NCBI RefSeq assembly: GCF_000717995.1
Contig: NZ_JODM01000003.1
Span: forward strand, 124,001 to 188,000
Direction of reading: 5' to 3'
DNA: 64,000 nt
DNA from: Streptomyces violaceorubidus
GTDB lineage: Bacteria; Actinomycetota; Actinomycetes; Streptomycetales; Streptomycetaceae
This document shows, piece by piece, positions 1-8,921 of this stretch. Each line of letters opens with the position of its first letter. Positions within the stretch are counted from its first letter, which is position 1. The notes beneath the pieces are model-generated. The model saw only the letters and a program-made list of their open reading frames with translations. It was not told the origin of the DNA and did no database searches. The translations under genes and the position numbers were made by a program.

Positions 1-613
1 GGTGATGCGCTCGTACACGCTGCGGGCGCTGCGCCGGGACGGTGACGGGCTCACCACCGAGATCGACGTCGACTTCGTCCTGCACGGCCTCGACGCGGGA
101 TCGGGCATCCAGGCGGGCCCCGCCGCCCGCTGGGCCGCAGGCGCCGCCCCCGGCGACCGGGTGCTGCTGCTCGGCCCGGCCCTCGCCGACAACCGGGCGA
201 TCCGCTTCCGGCCGCCCGAGGACACCGACCTGGTGGTGATCTGGGCCGACGAGACCGCCGTACCGGCCGCCTGCGCGATCGTGGAGGCACTGCCGGCCGG
301 TACCCCCGCCCGCGTCTGGCTGGAGGTGCCGCACGCCGAGGACGTGCAGGACCTGCGCACGGCCGCGGACGCCGAGGTCACCTGGCTGGTCAGGGACGCC
401 GGCGGCGGGCCCGGGGCAGGCCTCGCCGCCCTCCGCGACGCCCGGCTGCCGGGCGCCGAGCACCCCTACGTCTGGATCGCGGGCGAGTCCGGGTGCGTCA
501 AGGAGCTGCGGCGGCACTTCGTGGGCGAGCGCGGCGTCGACCGGCGGCGCGTCACCTTCGTCGGCTACTGGCGCCGGGGCCTGACGGAGGAACAACTCCG
601 CGCGCAGGGCTGA
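1..613 (+). CDS. Siderophore-interacting flavoprotein (SIP family), 5' end missing
   Basis: The reading frame is open from the window edge and ends at a TGA at 611-613. The visible 203 residues carry the SIP-family pattern: a DIDFVLHG-like strand (here VDFVLHG), the GPAARWA segment and LLGPA, which belong to the FAD-binding barrel. A C-terminal NAD(P)H-binding half ends in YWRRG. Family members are about 270-280 residues, so the N-terminal part lies outside the window. Such cytosolic reductases release iron by reducing ferric siderophores. The position just upstream of the iron-box-controlled des operon fits ferrioxamine use. The ATG near position 5 is probably internal. Confidence 0.85.
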   Translation, partial: VMRSYTLRALRRDGDGLTTEIDVDFVLHGLDAGSGIQAGPAARWAAGAAPGDRVLLLGPALADNRAIRFRPPEDTDLVVIWADETAVPAACAIVEALPAGTPARVWLEVPHAEDVQDLRTAADAEVTWLVRDAGGGPGAGLAALRDARLPGAEHPYVWIAGESGCVKELRRHFVGERGVDRRRVTFVGYWRRGLTEEQLRAQG

Positions 614-700
614 GGATCGAGAGCCGGCGCCCGCCCCCGCACGAGGACGCGGACGGGGCGGGCGTGACAGCGGTCACCCATCGGTGCGCGCTTGATCGAC

Positions 701-729
701 TCGACTTAGGTTAGGCTTACCTAAGTCGA
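701..729. promoter_or_regulatory. Iron box (DmdR1/IdeR-type operator) before desA
   Basis: An inverted repeat has 11-bp arms at 701-711 and 719-729. Its core, TTAGGTTAGGCTTACCTAA at 706-724, matches the 19-bp iron-box consensus of DtxR/IdeR/DmdR1 repressors. It lies 60 nt before the desA ATG. This implies repression of desABCD when iron is plentiful. The repressor identity is inferred from known Streptomyces biology. Confidence 0.92.
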
Positions 730-788
730 AGCGAGGGCCTTTCGCCCTCTCCCGTCCCTCTCGGACCGTCCCCACCGGAGGACCCCCC

Positions 789-2231
789 ATGCGCTCGCAC
801 CTGCTCAACGACGCCACCGCGGAGCGGTACCGCCGCTCCGTGACCGAAGGAGTCGAGCGGGTGGCCGCCACAATCGCCACCACCGACCGGCCCTTCACCG
901 GAGTCACGGTCGACGCCCTCTCCCCCCGCATCGACGCTATCGACCTCGACCGGCCCCTGCACGACACGGCCGCGGTCCTCGACGAGTTGGAGGACGTCTA
1001 CCTGCGCGACGCCGTCTACTTCCACCACCCCCGCTACCTCGCCCACCTCAACTGCCCCGTGGTCATACCGGCGGTGCTCGGCGAGGCGGTCCTGTCCGCC
1101 GTCAACTCCTCCCTGGACACTTGGGACCAGTCGGCCGGCGGCACCCTCATCGAGCGGAAGCTCATCGACTGGACCTGCGCCCGGATCGGCCTCGGTCCGG
1201 CGGCCGACGGCGTGTTCACCTCCGGCGGCACCCAGTCCAACCTCCAGGCGCTGCTGCTGGCCCGCGAGGAGGCGAAGGCCGAGAACTTCGCCGACCTGCG
1301 GATCTTCGCCTCCGAGGTGAGCCACTTCAGCGTGAGGAAGTCGGCGAAACTGCTCGGCCTCGGCCCCGACGCCGTCGTGTCGATCCCCGTCGACCGCGAC
1401 AAGCGCATGCAGACCGTCGCCCTCGCCCGTGAGCTGGAGCGCTGCGCGAAGGGCGGTCTGGTCCCCATGGCCGTCGTCGCCACCGGCGGCACCACCGACT
1501 TCGGCTCGATCGACCCGCTGGAGGAGATCGCCGGGCTGTGCGAGCAGTACGGCGTGTGGATGCACGTCGACGCGGCCTACGGCTGCGGGCTGCTCGCCTC
1601 CCTGAAGTACCGGCACCGCATCGACGGCATCGAGCGGGCCGACTCGGTCACCGTGGACTACCACAAGTCCTTCTTCCAGCCGGTGAGTTCGTCCGCCGTG
1701 CTGGTCCGCGACGCGGCCACGCTGCGGCACGCCACCTACCACGCGGAGTACCTCAACCCGCGCCGCATGGTGCGGGAACGCATCCCCAATCAGGTGGACA
1801 AGTCCCTTCAGACCACCCGCCGCTTCGACGCGCTCAAGCTCTGGATGACCCTGCGCGTGATGGGCGCCGACGGCATCGGCGAACTCTTCGACGAGGTCTG
1901 CGACCTGGCCGCCGAGGGCTGGAGAATGCTCGCCGCCGACCCGCGCTTCGACGTGGTCGTCCAGCCGTCGCTGTCCACCCTGGTCTTCCGCTGCGTCCCG
2001 GCGGCCGTCACCGACCCCGCCGAGATCGACCGCGCCAACCTCTACGCCCGCAAGGCCCTGTTCGCCTCCGGCGACGCCGTGGTCGCGGGCACCAAGGTGG
2101 CCGGCCGCCACTACCTGAAGTTCACCCTGCTCAACCCCGAGACGACCACGGCCGACATCGCCGCCGTCCTCGACCTGATCGCCGGCCACGCCGAGCAGTA
2201 CCTGGGAGACTCCCTTGACCGCGCTTCCTGA
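789..2231 (+). CDS. desA: Lysine decarboxylase DesA
   Basis: This PLP-dependent group II decarboxylase of 480 aa converts L-lysine to cadaverine, the first step of desferrioxamine biosynthesis. The PLP lysine is Lys293 in the motif VDYHKSFFQ. The HVDAAYG motif about 30 residues earlier supplies the Asp that binds the PLP ring nitrogen. The start is an ATG behind a purine-rich GGAGGA stretch, downstream of the iron box. The 3' end overlaps desB by 17 nt, so the two are probably translationally coupled. The length is normal for the family. Iron-dependent repression is inferred from the operator at 701-729. Confidence 0.96.
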   Translation: MRSHLLNDATAERYRRSVTEGVERVAATIATTDRPFTGVTVDALSPRIDAIDLDRPLHDTAAVLDELEDVYLRDAVYFHHPRYLAHLNCPVVIPAVLGEAVLSAVNSSLDTWDQSAGGTLIERKLIDWTCARIGLGPAADGVFTSGGTQSNLQALLLAREEAKAENFADLRIFASEVSHFSVRKSAKLLGLGPDAVVSIPVDRDKRMQTVALARELERCAKGGLVPMAVVATGGTTDFGSIDPLEEIAGLCEQYGVWMHVDAAYGCGLLASLKYRHRIDGIERADSVTVDYHKSFFQPVSSSAVLVRDAATLRHATYHAEYLNPRRMVRERIPNQVDKSLQTTRRFDALKLWMTLRVMGADGIGELFDEVCDLAAEGWRMLAADPRFDVVVQPSLSTLVFRCVPAAVTDPAEIDRANLYARKALFASGDAVVAGTKVAGRHYLKFTLLNPETTTADIAAVLDLIAGHAEQYLGDSLDRAS

Positions 2232-3495
2232 AGCCAGCGCCCCGTACGACTTCGTGGGGATCGGCCTCGGCCCTTTCAACCTCGGCCTGGCCTGCCTCAC
2301 CGAGCCCGTCGCCGAGCTGAACGGCGTCTTCCTGGAGTCCAAGCCGGACTTCGAATGGCACGCCGGGATGTTCCTGGACGGCGCCCACCTCCAGACCCCG
2401 TTCATGTCGGACCTGGTCACCCTCGCCGACCCGACCTCGCCGTACTCCTTCCTGAACTACCTGAAGGAGCAGGGCAGGCTCTACTCGTTCTACATCCGGG
2501 AGAACTTCTACCCGCTGCGCGTCGAGTACGACGACTACTGCCGCTGGGCCGCGCACAAGCTGGGCAGCGTCCGCTTCTCCACCACGGTCACCGAGGTGAC
2601 GTACGACGAGCGGGAGGAGCTGTACGCCGTCGCCACCACCTCCGGCGACACCTACCGCGCCCGCCGCCTGGTCCTCGGCACCGGCACCCCGCCGCACATC
2701 CCGGACGCCTGCCGGGGCCTGGCCGGGGACTTCCTCCACAACTCCCGGTATGTCCAGCACCGGGCGGAGCTGGTGAAGAAGAAGTCGATCACGCTGGTCG
2801 GCAGCGGCCAGTCCGCCGCCGAGATCTACCACGACCTGCTCGGCGAGATCGACGTCCACGGCTACCGGCTCAACTGGGTGACCCGCTCCCCCCGCTTCTT
2901 CCCCCTCGAATACACCAAGCTCACCCTGGAGATGACCTCCCCGGAGTACGTGGACTACTACCACGCGCTGCCCGAGGACACCCGCTACCGCCTCACGGCC
3001 GAGCAGAAGGGCCTCTTCAAGGGCATCGACGGCGACCTGATCAACGAGATCTTCGACCTGCTCTACCAGAAGAGAATCGCCGGTCCGGTGCCCACCCGGC
3101 TGCTCACCAACTCGGCGCTGACCGGCGCCCGGTACGCGGACGGCACCTACACGCTCGGCTTCCGCCAGGAGGAGCAGGGCGAGGACTTCGAGATCGAGAC
3201 CGAGGGCCTGGTCCTCGCCACCGGCTACCGGTACACCGAGCCGGAGTTCCTCAAGCCCGTCCGCGACCGGCTGCGCCGCGACTCCCGCGGCAACTTCGAC
3301 ATCGCCCGCAACTACTCCGTGGACGTCACGGGGAGCGGGGTGTTCCTCCAGAACGCGGGAGTCCACGCACACAGCGTCACCAGCCCCGACCTGGGCATGG
3401 GCGCCTACCGCAACAGCTGCATCGTCCGGGAGCTGCTCGGGCGCGAGTACTACCCGGTCGAGAAGTCGATCGCGTTCCAGGAGTTCTCCGTATGA
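2215..3495 (+). CDS. desB: Cadaverine N-monooxygenase DesB
   Basis: This 426-aa FAD/NADPH-dependent N-hydroxylase of the IucD/SidA family hydroxylates cadaverine. The N-terminal [11 protein letters not shown] segment is the FAD-binding glycine motif of these enzymes. [11 protein letters not shown] in the middle is the NADPH-binding motif. The LATGYRY motif near residue 340 is also typical. The start codon is TTG inside the 3' end of desA. The stop TGA overlaps the ATG of desC by 4 nt. The product feeds DesC acylation. The protein is full length with no anomalies. Confidence 0.96.
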   Translation: MTALPEASAPYDFVGIGLGPFNLGLACLTEPVAELNGVFLESKPDFEWHAGMFLDGAHLQTPFMSDLVTLADPTSPYSFLNYLKEQGRLYSFYIRENFYPLRVEYDDYCRWAAHKLGSVRFSTTVTEVTYDEREELYAVATTSGDTYRARRLVLGTGTPPHIPDACRGLAGDFLHNSRYVQHRAELVKKKSITLVGSGQSAAEIYHDLLGEIDVHGYRLNWVTRSPRFFPLEYTKLTLEMTSPEYVDYYHALPEDTRYRLTAEQKGLFKGIDGDLINEIFDLLYQKRIAGPVPTRLLTNSALTGARYADGTYTLGFRQEEQGEDFEIETEGLVLATGYRYTEPEFLKPVRDRLRRDSRGNFDIARNYSVDVTGSGVFLQNAGVHAHSVTSPDLGMGAYRNSCIVRELLGREYYPVEKSIAFQEFSV

Positions 3496-4022
3496 CCTTC
3501 ACGTTCCGCCCCCTCGACCCGCTGAAGGACGCCGAGCTCCTGCACACCTGGGTCACCCACCCCAAGGCCGCCTTCTGGATGATGCAGGACGCGAAACTGG
3601 AGGAGGTCGAGCGCGCGTACATGGAGATCGCCGCCGACGAGCACCACCACGCCCTGCTGGGCCTCCGGGACGGCGAGCCCGCCTTCCTGATGGAGAAGTA
3701 CGACCCCGCCCACCGCGAACTGGTCGGCCTGTACGAGCCGCAGCCCGGGGACGTCGGCATGCACTTCCTCACGCCGCCGACGGACAAGCCGGTGCACGGC
3801 TTCACCCGCTCCGTGATCACCGCCGTCATGGCGCACCTCTTCGAGGACCCGGCCACCCTGCGGGTGGTCGTCGAACCCGACGTCCACAACAAGGCCGTCC
3901 ACGCCCTGAACGAGGCCGTCGGCTTCGTGGCGGAGCGCGAGATCCAGAAGCCGGAGAAGAAGGCGCTGCTCAGCTTCTGCACCCGAGCTCGGTTTCTCGC
4001 CGCGACGGGGGTGCCCTCATGA
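3492..4022 (+). CDS. desC: N-hydroxycadaverine acyltransferase DesC
   Basis: This is a 176-aa GNAT-fold acyltransferase of the IucB/RhbD type. It acylates N-hydroxycadaverine with succinyl- or acetyl-CoA to give hydroxamates. The family pattern is visible as [13 protein letters not shown] at the N-terminus, [11 protein letters not shown] in the middle and the acetyl-CoA-site region [20 protein letters not shown] near the C-terminus. The gene overlaps desB and desD by 4 nt each (ATGA), as expected for a single coupled operon. The ATG at 3492 is the only start that fits this coupling. Confidence 0.95.
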   Translation: MTFTFRPLDPLKDAELLHTWVTHPKAAFWMMQDAKLEEVERAYMEIAADEHHHALLGLRDGEPAFLMEKYDPAHRELVGLYEPQPGDVGMHFLTPPTDKPVHGFTRSVITAVMAHLFEDPATLRVVVEPDVHNKAVHALNEAVGFVAEREIQKPEKKALLSFCTRARFLAATGVPS

Positions 4023-5791
4023 GCCTGTCCGACGCCGTGGCCCACCTCTCCCCCGAACGCTGGGAGCGGGCCAACCGCCTGCTGATCCGCAAGGCACTGG
4101 CCGAGTTCACGCACGAGCGGCTGATCACGCCGGAGCGGTGCACGGGCGACGCGTACACCGTCCGCAGCGACGACGGCCGGACCGTCTACCGCTTCACCGC
4201 CACCGTCCGCGCCCTGGACCACTGGCAGGTGGCCGCCGACTCGATCACCCGCCACCGCGAGGGCGTGGAACTCCCGCTCGCCGCGCTGGACTTCTTCGTC
4301 GAGCTGAAGCAGGCCCTGGGTCTGAGCGAGGAGATCCTGCCGGTCTACCTGGAGGAGATCTCCTCCACCCTCTCCGGCACCTGCTACAAGCTCACCAAGC
4401 CCCAGCTCACCTCCGCCGAGCTGGCCCGCAGCGGCTTCCAGGCCGTCGAGACCGGCATGACCGAGGGCCACCCCTGCTTCGTCGCCAACAACGGCCGCCT
4501 CGGCTTCGGCATCCACGAGTACCTGTCCTACGCCCCCGAGACCGCGAGCCCGGTCCGGCTGGTGTGGCTGGCGGCGCACCGCTCGCGGGCGGCCTTCACC
4601 GCGGGCGTGGGCATCGAGTACGAGTCCTTCGTCCGCGACGAGCTGGGCGCGGCCACGGTCGAGCGCTTCCACGGCGTGCTGCGCGAGCGCGGCCTGGACC
4701 CGGCCGACTACCTCCTCATCCCGGTGCACCCCTGGCAGTGGTGGAACAAGCTCACCGTGACCTTCGCCGCCGAGGTCGCCCGCGGGCTCCTGGTCTGCCT
4801 CGGCGAGGGCGACGACGAGTACCTGGCCCAGCAGTCCATCCGCACCTTCTTCAACGCCTCGCACCCCGAGAAGCACTACGTGAAGACGGCCCTGTCCGTC
4901 CTCAACATGGGCTTCATGCGCGGGCTGTCGGCCGCGTACATGGAGGCCGCCCCGGCCATCAACGACTGGCTCGCCCGGCTGATCGAGGGCGACCCGGTGC
5001 TGAAGGGGACGGGGCTGAGCATCATCCGGGAGCGGGCCGCCGTCGGCTACCGGCACCTGGAGTACGAGCAGGCCACCGACCGCCACTCGCCCTACCGCAA
5101 GATGCTGGCGGCGCTGTGGCGGGAGAGCCCGGTGCCGTCCCTCCAGGAGGGCGAGACGCTCGCCACCATGGCCTCCCTGGTCCACGTGGACCACGAGGGC
5201 GCCTCCTTCGCGGGCGCGCTGATCGAGCGGTCCGGACTCATCCCCACCGAGTGGCTGCGCCACTACCTGCGGGCCTACTACGTCCCGCTGCTGCACAGCT
5301 TCTACGCCTACGACCTGGTGTACATGCCGCACGGCGAGAACGTGATCCTGGTCCTGGCGGACGGGGTGGTGCGGCGCGCGATCTACAAGGACATCGCCGA
5401 GGAGATCGCGGTGATGGACCCGGACGCCGTGCTGCCGCCGGAGGTCTCCCGCATCGCGGTGGACGTGCCGGACGACAAGAAGCTCCTGTCGATCCTCACG
5501 GACGTCTTCGACTGCTTCTTCCGCTTCCTGGCCGCCCACCTCGCCGAGGAGGGGATCGTGGATGAGGACGCCTTCTGGCGGACGGTCGCGGAGGTCACCC
5601 GGGAGTACCAGGCGTCGGTGCCGGAGCTGGCCGACAAGTTCGAGCGGTACGACATGTTCGCGCCCGAGTTCGCGCTGTCCTGCCTCAACCGGCTCCAGCT
5701 GCGCGACAACCGGCAGATGGTGGACCTGGCCGACCCGTCCGGCGCGCTCCAGCTGATCGGGAACCTGAGGAATCCGATAGCGGGACGGTAG
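4019..5791 (+). CDS. desD: Desferrioxamine synthetase DesD (NIS synthetase)
   Basis: This is a 590-aa NRPS-independent siderophore synthetase of the IucA/IucC family. It uses ATP to oligomerise and macrocyclise N-hydroxy-N-succinylcadaverine units into desferrioxamine E, or with an acetyl unit into desferrioxamine B. Visible signatures are EGHPCFVANNGRLGFG (substrate/ATP lobe), LIPVHPWQW, SIRTFF and MPHGENVILVL, in the order usual for the family. The start overlaps desC by 4 nt. A strong hairpin follows 34 nt after the stop codon, so desD is the last gene of the operon. Confidence 0.96.
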   Translation: MSLSDAVAHLSPERWERANRLLIRKALAEFTHERLITPERCTGDAYTVRSDDGRTVYRFTATVRALDHWQVAADSITRHREGVELPLAALDFFVELKQALGLSEEILPVYLEEISSTLSGTCYKLTKPQLTSAELARSGFQAVETGMTEGHPCFVANNGRLGFGIHEYLSYAPETASPVRLVWLAAHRSRAAFTAGVGIEYESFVRDELGAATVERFHGVLRERGLDPADYLLIPVHPWQWWNKLTVTFAAEVARGLLVCLGEGDDEYLAQQSIRTFFNASHPEKHYVKTALSVLNMGFMRGLSAAYMEAAPAINDWLARLIEGDPVLKGTGLSIIRERAAVGYRHLEYEQATDRHSPYRKMLAALWRESPVPSLQEGETLATMASLVHVDHEGASFAGALIERSGLIPTEWLRHYLRAYYVPLLHSFYAYDLVYMPHGENVILVLADGVVRRAIYKDIAEEIAVMDPDAVLPPEVSRIAVDVPDDKKLLSILTDVFDCFFRFLAAHLAEEGIVDEDAFWRTVAEVTREYQASVPELADKFERYDMFAPEFALSCLNRLQLRDNRQMVDLADPSGALQLIGNLRNPIAGR

Positions 5792-5825
5792 GCGGCCAGG
5801 GCCCACGGACACGGGCCCCACGGAC

Positions 5826-5861
5826 ACGGGCACCCCGGAGACGGTCCTCCGGGGTGCCCGT
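5826..5861. terminator. Bidirectional terminator between desD and the hexosaminidase gene
   Basis: A perfect 15-bp GC-rich stem (5826-5840 with 5847-5861) has a 6-nt loop. It lies between two convergent genes. There is no U-tract, as is common in Streptomyces. Confidence 0.85.
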
Positions 5862-5875
5862 CGTGCCGTGCGGGG

Positions 5876-7483
5876 TCAGGTCCAGGGCACCTGCGGCGAG
5901 CGGTAGTAGTCGATCCCCGCCGCCTCCCAGTACGGTGCCTGCGCGGCGAGCCGCACCTTGTAGGCGTCCCAGTCGTGCGTCGACGCCGGGGACCAGCCCA
6001 GCTCGGCGACGCCCGGCAGCCTCGGGAAGGCCATGAAGTCCAGCTGGTCCGGGTCGGAGAGGGTCTCCGTCCACAGCGGTGCCTCGACCCCGCGGACCGC
6101 GTCGGCCGGGGCGCCCGGCAGATAGGCGGCCGGGTCCCAGTCGTAGGACCGCCGCACCTCGACGTAGCCCGCCCAGGACAGGCCCAGCGGGGTGTCCTTG
6201 GTGTACTTCATGTCCAGGTACGTCCGGTCGGCCGGGGAGAGGATCAGCCCGGTGCCGTTCCTGGCGGCCTCGGCGACCTCGGTCTTCTCGGCGTCGCTGG
6301 TGCGGTCCAGGCCCCAGTACTGGACGAGCGCGCCGTCGGCCGGTTCGGCGCCGGCCAGCTGGTGCCAGCCGACGACCGTCTTGCCGTACTTGGCGACGGT
6401 CGGCTGCACCCGCTTCATGAACGTCACGAAGTCGGCGTGCGGCGTGGAGTGCGCCTCGTCGCCGCCGATGTGCAGATAGCGACCGGGGGTGAGCGCGGCG
6501 AGTTCGCCGAGGACGTCGTCCACGAAGTCGTAGGTGACGTCCTTGGCCACGCACAGCGAGCTGAAGCCGACCTTGGTGCCGGTGTACAGCGGGGGCGCCA
6601 CGCCGTCGCAGTTCAGCTCGGCGTAGGAGGCGAGCGCGGCGTTGGTGTGGCCGGGCATGTCGATCTCGGGGATCACCTCCAGGTGGCGGGAGGCGGCGTA
6701 GCGGACGATCTCCCGGTAGTCCGCCTTGGTGTAGTAGCCCCCGGGGCCGCCGCCGACCTCGGTGGACCCGCCGTACGTCGCCAGGCGCGGCCAGGAGTCG
6801 ATGGCGATGCGCCAGCCCTGGTCGTCGCTGAGGTGCAGGTGGAGCTTGTTGTACTTGTAGCGGGCCACGCGGTCGATGTAGCGCTTGACCTCGTCGACGC
6901 CGAAGAAGTGCCGGGAGACGTCGAGCATGGCGCTGCGCCAGGCGTAGCGCGGGGTGTCCTCGATGGTGCCGCCCGCGACCAGCCAGGGGCCCGCCTGCGC
7001 GGAGTCCTTCTCGACGGCGGGGGGCAGCAGCTGGCGCAGGGTCTGGACGCCGTGGAAGAGCCCGGCGGGCTCGCGGGCGGTGATGGTGACGCCCGAGGGT
7101 CCGCTGTCGAGCCGGTAGCCCTCGTCGCCGTACGGGCCCTCGGCCAGGCGCAGTCGTATGCCGCCCCGGCCGTGGGAGGTGACGGGGAGTCGGTAACCCG
7201 TGGAGGGCCGCAGGAGGTCGGCGAGGTAGTCGCCGACGCGGCGGGCCTCGCGCGAGTCGCCGACGCGGATGTGGGTGCCGGGGGTGACGCGGTACGGCGC
7301 GCCGCCGGGGTCGACCGAGGCCGGGGCCGGGATCACCCGGTCCAGGGGGGTCGGCTCCGCGGCCGTCCTGCGGTCCGGGGCGGCGCCGGTGGTCATGGCG
7401 CCGACCGCCGCCACCAGCAGCAGCGCTCCCAGCAGCCGGGTGATGCGGGGAGTCGTTCTGTGGTGCCGTCGATGAGGTCTCAC
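5876..7483 (-). CDS. Secreted beta-N-acetylhexosaminidase (GH20)
   Basis: This 535-aa enzyme releases terminal GlcNAc from chitooligosaccharides or peptidoglycan-type glycans. The N-terminus is basic (VRPHRRHHR) and is followed by a hydrophobic stretch LLGALLLVAAVGAM, so a signal peptide is likely. A GH20 N-terminal domain precedes the catalytic barrel, which has the HLHLSDDQGWR segment. The catalytic Asp342-Glu343 pair is in HIGGDEAHS. I chose the GTG at 7483 because AAGGGAG lies 5 nt upstream; a TTG at 7519 would add 12 residues without such a site. It may supply GlcNAc relevant to the nearby glmS, but that link is only inferred. Confidence 0.93.
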   Translation of the reverse strand: MRPHRRHHRTTPRITRLLGALLLVAAVGAMTTGAAPDRRTAAEPTPLDRVIPAPASVDPGGAPYRVTPGTHIRVGDSREARRVGDYLADLLRPSTGYRLPVTSHGRGGIRLRLAEGPYGDEGYRLDSGPSGVTITAREPAGLFHGVQTLRQLLPPAVEKDSAQAGPWLVAGGTIEDTPRYAWRSAMLDVSRHFFGVDEVKRYIDRVARYKYNKLHLHLSDDQGWRIAIDSWPRLATYGGSTEVGGGPGGYYTKADYREIVRYAASRHLEVIPEIDMPGHTNAALASYAELNCDGVAPPLYTGTKVGFSSLCVAKDVTYDFVDDVLGELAALTPGRYLHIGGDEAHSTPHADFVTFMKRVQPTVAKYGKTVVGWHQLAGAEPADGALVQYWGLDRTSDAEKTEVAEAARNGTGLILSPADRTYLDMKYTKDTPLGLSWAGYVEVRRSYDWDPAAYLPGAPADAVRGVEAPLWTETLSDPDQLDFMAFPRLPGVAELGWSPASTHDWDAYKVRLAAQAPYWEAAGIDYYRSPQVPWT

Positions 7484-7606
7484 GTGCGCTCCCTTCGCGA
7501 GGCGTGCGATCAGGTGCAATCAGGGGTCCTTGAGCGGGGGTTGGGACGGGTGCGGACCACTCTCCCGCACCATCACCGCCCGCGGGAGCGATGAAACAAT
7601 CCCCGC

Positions 7607-8524
7607 ATGGCGGAAATCATCCAGAAGGACGGAACGTGGGTCTTCGACGGCGACGCCCTGCGGCTGACACCCGGCCGGGACAAGAACGTCGGTCTGCTCC
7701 GCAGGGAACTGGGTGAACTGCTCGTGCCGCTCGGGGCGTTGGCGGGCATATCGTTCGAGCAGGGCAAGAAGTCGGGGCGGCTCAGGCTCCGGCTGCGGGA
7801 CGGCGCCGACCCGTTGCTCCTCGCGACGGGCGGCCGGCTGACCGAGCCGCACGACCCGTACCAGCTCGCGGTGGAGCCCGACCGCTACGGGGTGGCCGAG
7901 TACTTCGTGGACGAGGTGCGCAACGCCCTGCTCCTGGACCAGGTTCCGTCCGGGCCGGTGGACGCCTATCTGCTGCCGGGCCCGTCGGTGCCGCGGTCGG
8001 TGTCGGCCGGGGACGGGGTCGCGAGCTTCGACGGGGAGGCGGTGCGGCTGGAGTGGAGGTGGCAGGCGGAGGAGGCCAAGTCCGCCGCCGGACCGCGCAC
8101 CCTCCCTCTGACCGACATCGTCGCCGTGCAGTGGCGGCCCTCGGGGGGCGGGGCCAACGGCCACCTCCGCTTCACCGTGCGGGCGGCTCCGAACAAGGTG
8201 CCGCCGAAGTTCGACCCCAACGCCGTCGAGCTGTGGGGCTTCAAGAAGGACCCGCTGATGGCCCTGGTGGCCGCGGCCGTGCAGGCCCGCCTGCCGCACC
8301 CGACCGCCCGCCCGGCCCCGGGGGACTCCCGCGCGGCCGACGAGACGGCCGCCCCCTCCCCGGCGCCCTCCCCGGCCGCCGCACCGGCCGCCGCACCGGC
8401 CGCCGAGGACGACCACGACGCGCTGCTGCGCAGGCTGCGGGAGCTGGGCGAGCTGCACCGCTCCGGGGTCCTCACGGACGAGGAGTTCACCCTGGCGAAG
8501 CAGGCGGTACTGAAGCGGATGTAG
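7607..8524 (+). CDS. DUF4429 tandem-domain protein with C-terminal SHOCT
   Basis: The 305-aa protein has two related units, about residues 1-90 and 130-230. Each contains a FDGDALRL- or FDGEAVRL-like strand and a later region with basic residues and W, typical of DUF4429. A proline/alanine linker (about 235-270) follows. The end is a short SHOCT motif, LRRLRELGELHRSGVLTDEEF followed by a KQAVLKRM-like tail. SHOCT helices are often oligomerisation elements. No enzymatic residues are evident and the function is unknown. It has no signal peptide or membrane segment. The ATG at 7607 matches the family start MAEII. Confidence 0.85.
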   Translation: MAEIIQKDGTWVFDGDALRLTPGRDKNVGLLRRELGELLVPLGALAGISFEQGKKSGRLRLRLRDGADPLLLATGGRLTEPHDPYQLAVEPDRYGVAEYFVDEVRNALLLDQVPSGPVDAYLLPGPSVPRSVSAGDGVASFDGEAVRLEWRWQAEEAKSAAGPRTLPLTDIVAVQWRPSGGGANGHLRFTVRAAPNKVPPKFDPNAVELWGFKKDPLMALVAAAVQARLPHPTARPAPGDSRAADETAAPSPAPSPAAAPAAAPAAEDDHDALLRRLRELGELHRSGVLTDEEFTLAKQAVLKRM

Positions 8525-8552
8525 CCCCGGCCACACCGGAGGCCCGACCACA

Positions 8553-8572
8553 CCTGCCCGATATCGGGCAGG
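8553..8572. promoter_or_regulatory. Perfect 20-bp palindrome just before a small conserved gene
   Basis: The sequence reads CCTGCCCGAT followed by its exact reverse complement. As RNA it could form an 8-bp stem with an ATAU tetraloop. The right arm contains the AGG that would act as ribosome binding site for the TTG start at 8577. It may be an operator, a translational hairpin or the terminator of the DUF4429 gene. Confidence 0.5.
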
Positions 8573-8576
8573 ATTC

Positions 8577-8870
8577 TTGCGCAAGCGCCGCCCGTACCCC
8601 AGGATCTACCGGGTGCACGACGAACTCGTTGATCATCTGACGCGGTCCACCCCCCTGAACCGGGGCGAGGCGCTGCGCGTGGTCCAGGACGTGCTCGCCT
8701 ACTTCGACGAGACGACCGAGGAGTACGTCCGTCGCCGCCACCGCGAGCTCCAGGCCCAGGGCCTGGTGAACGCGACGATCTTCGAACGGATCGAGGCGGA
8801 ACTGAAATACCGGGCGGTCGCACCCCCGGAGCTGTCGCTCCGTCAGCTGCGCCGCATCGTCTACGGCTGA
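8577..8870 (+). CDS. Small conserved protein of unknown function
   Basis: The 97-aa product is charged and apparently all-helical (RVVQDVLAYFDE, EEYVRRRHREL, IFERIEAEL), ending in LRQLRRIVYG. I do not recognise a named domain. There is no signal or membrane segment. The start is a TTG four nt after the palindrome at 8553-8572. A GTG at 8613 is an alternative that would drop twelve basic residues. It stands 51 nt ahead of glmS on the same strand, so co-transcription with glmS is plausible. Codon use is typical of the neighbours, which supports a real gene. Confidence 0.75.
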   Translation: MRKRRPYPRIYRVHDELVDHLTRSTPLNRGEALRVVQDVLAYFDETTEEYVRRRHRELQAQGLVNATIFERIEAELKYRAVAPPELSLRQLRRIVYG

Positions 8871-8921
8871 GAAGCCGGCTACGGCCGTCAGGCCGAAGAG
8901 AGACACGAGGTCTACGGATAC

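Noticed and set aside
717-2420. Long minus-strand open frame opposite desA (567 codons)
   Set aside because: It lies antisense to the clear desA gene, shows only low-complexity translation and has no family motif; it is an artefact of high GC.
789-5791. Desferrioxamine operon as a novel system
   Set aside because: desABCD is a well-characterised siderophore pathway; nothing in these genes departs from it.
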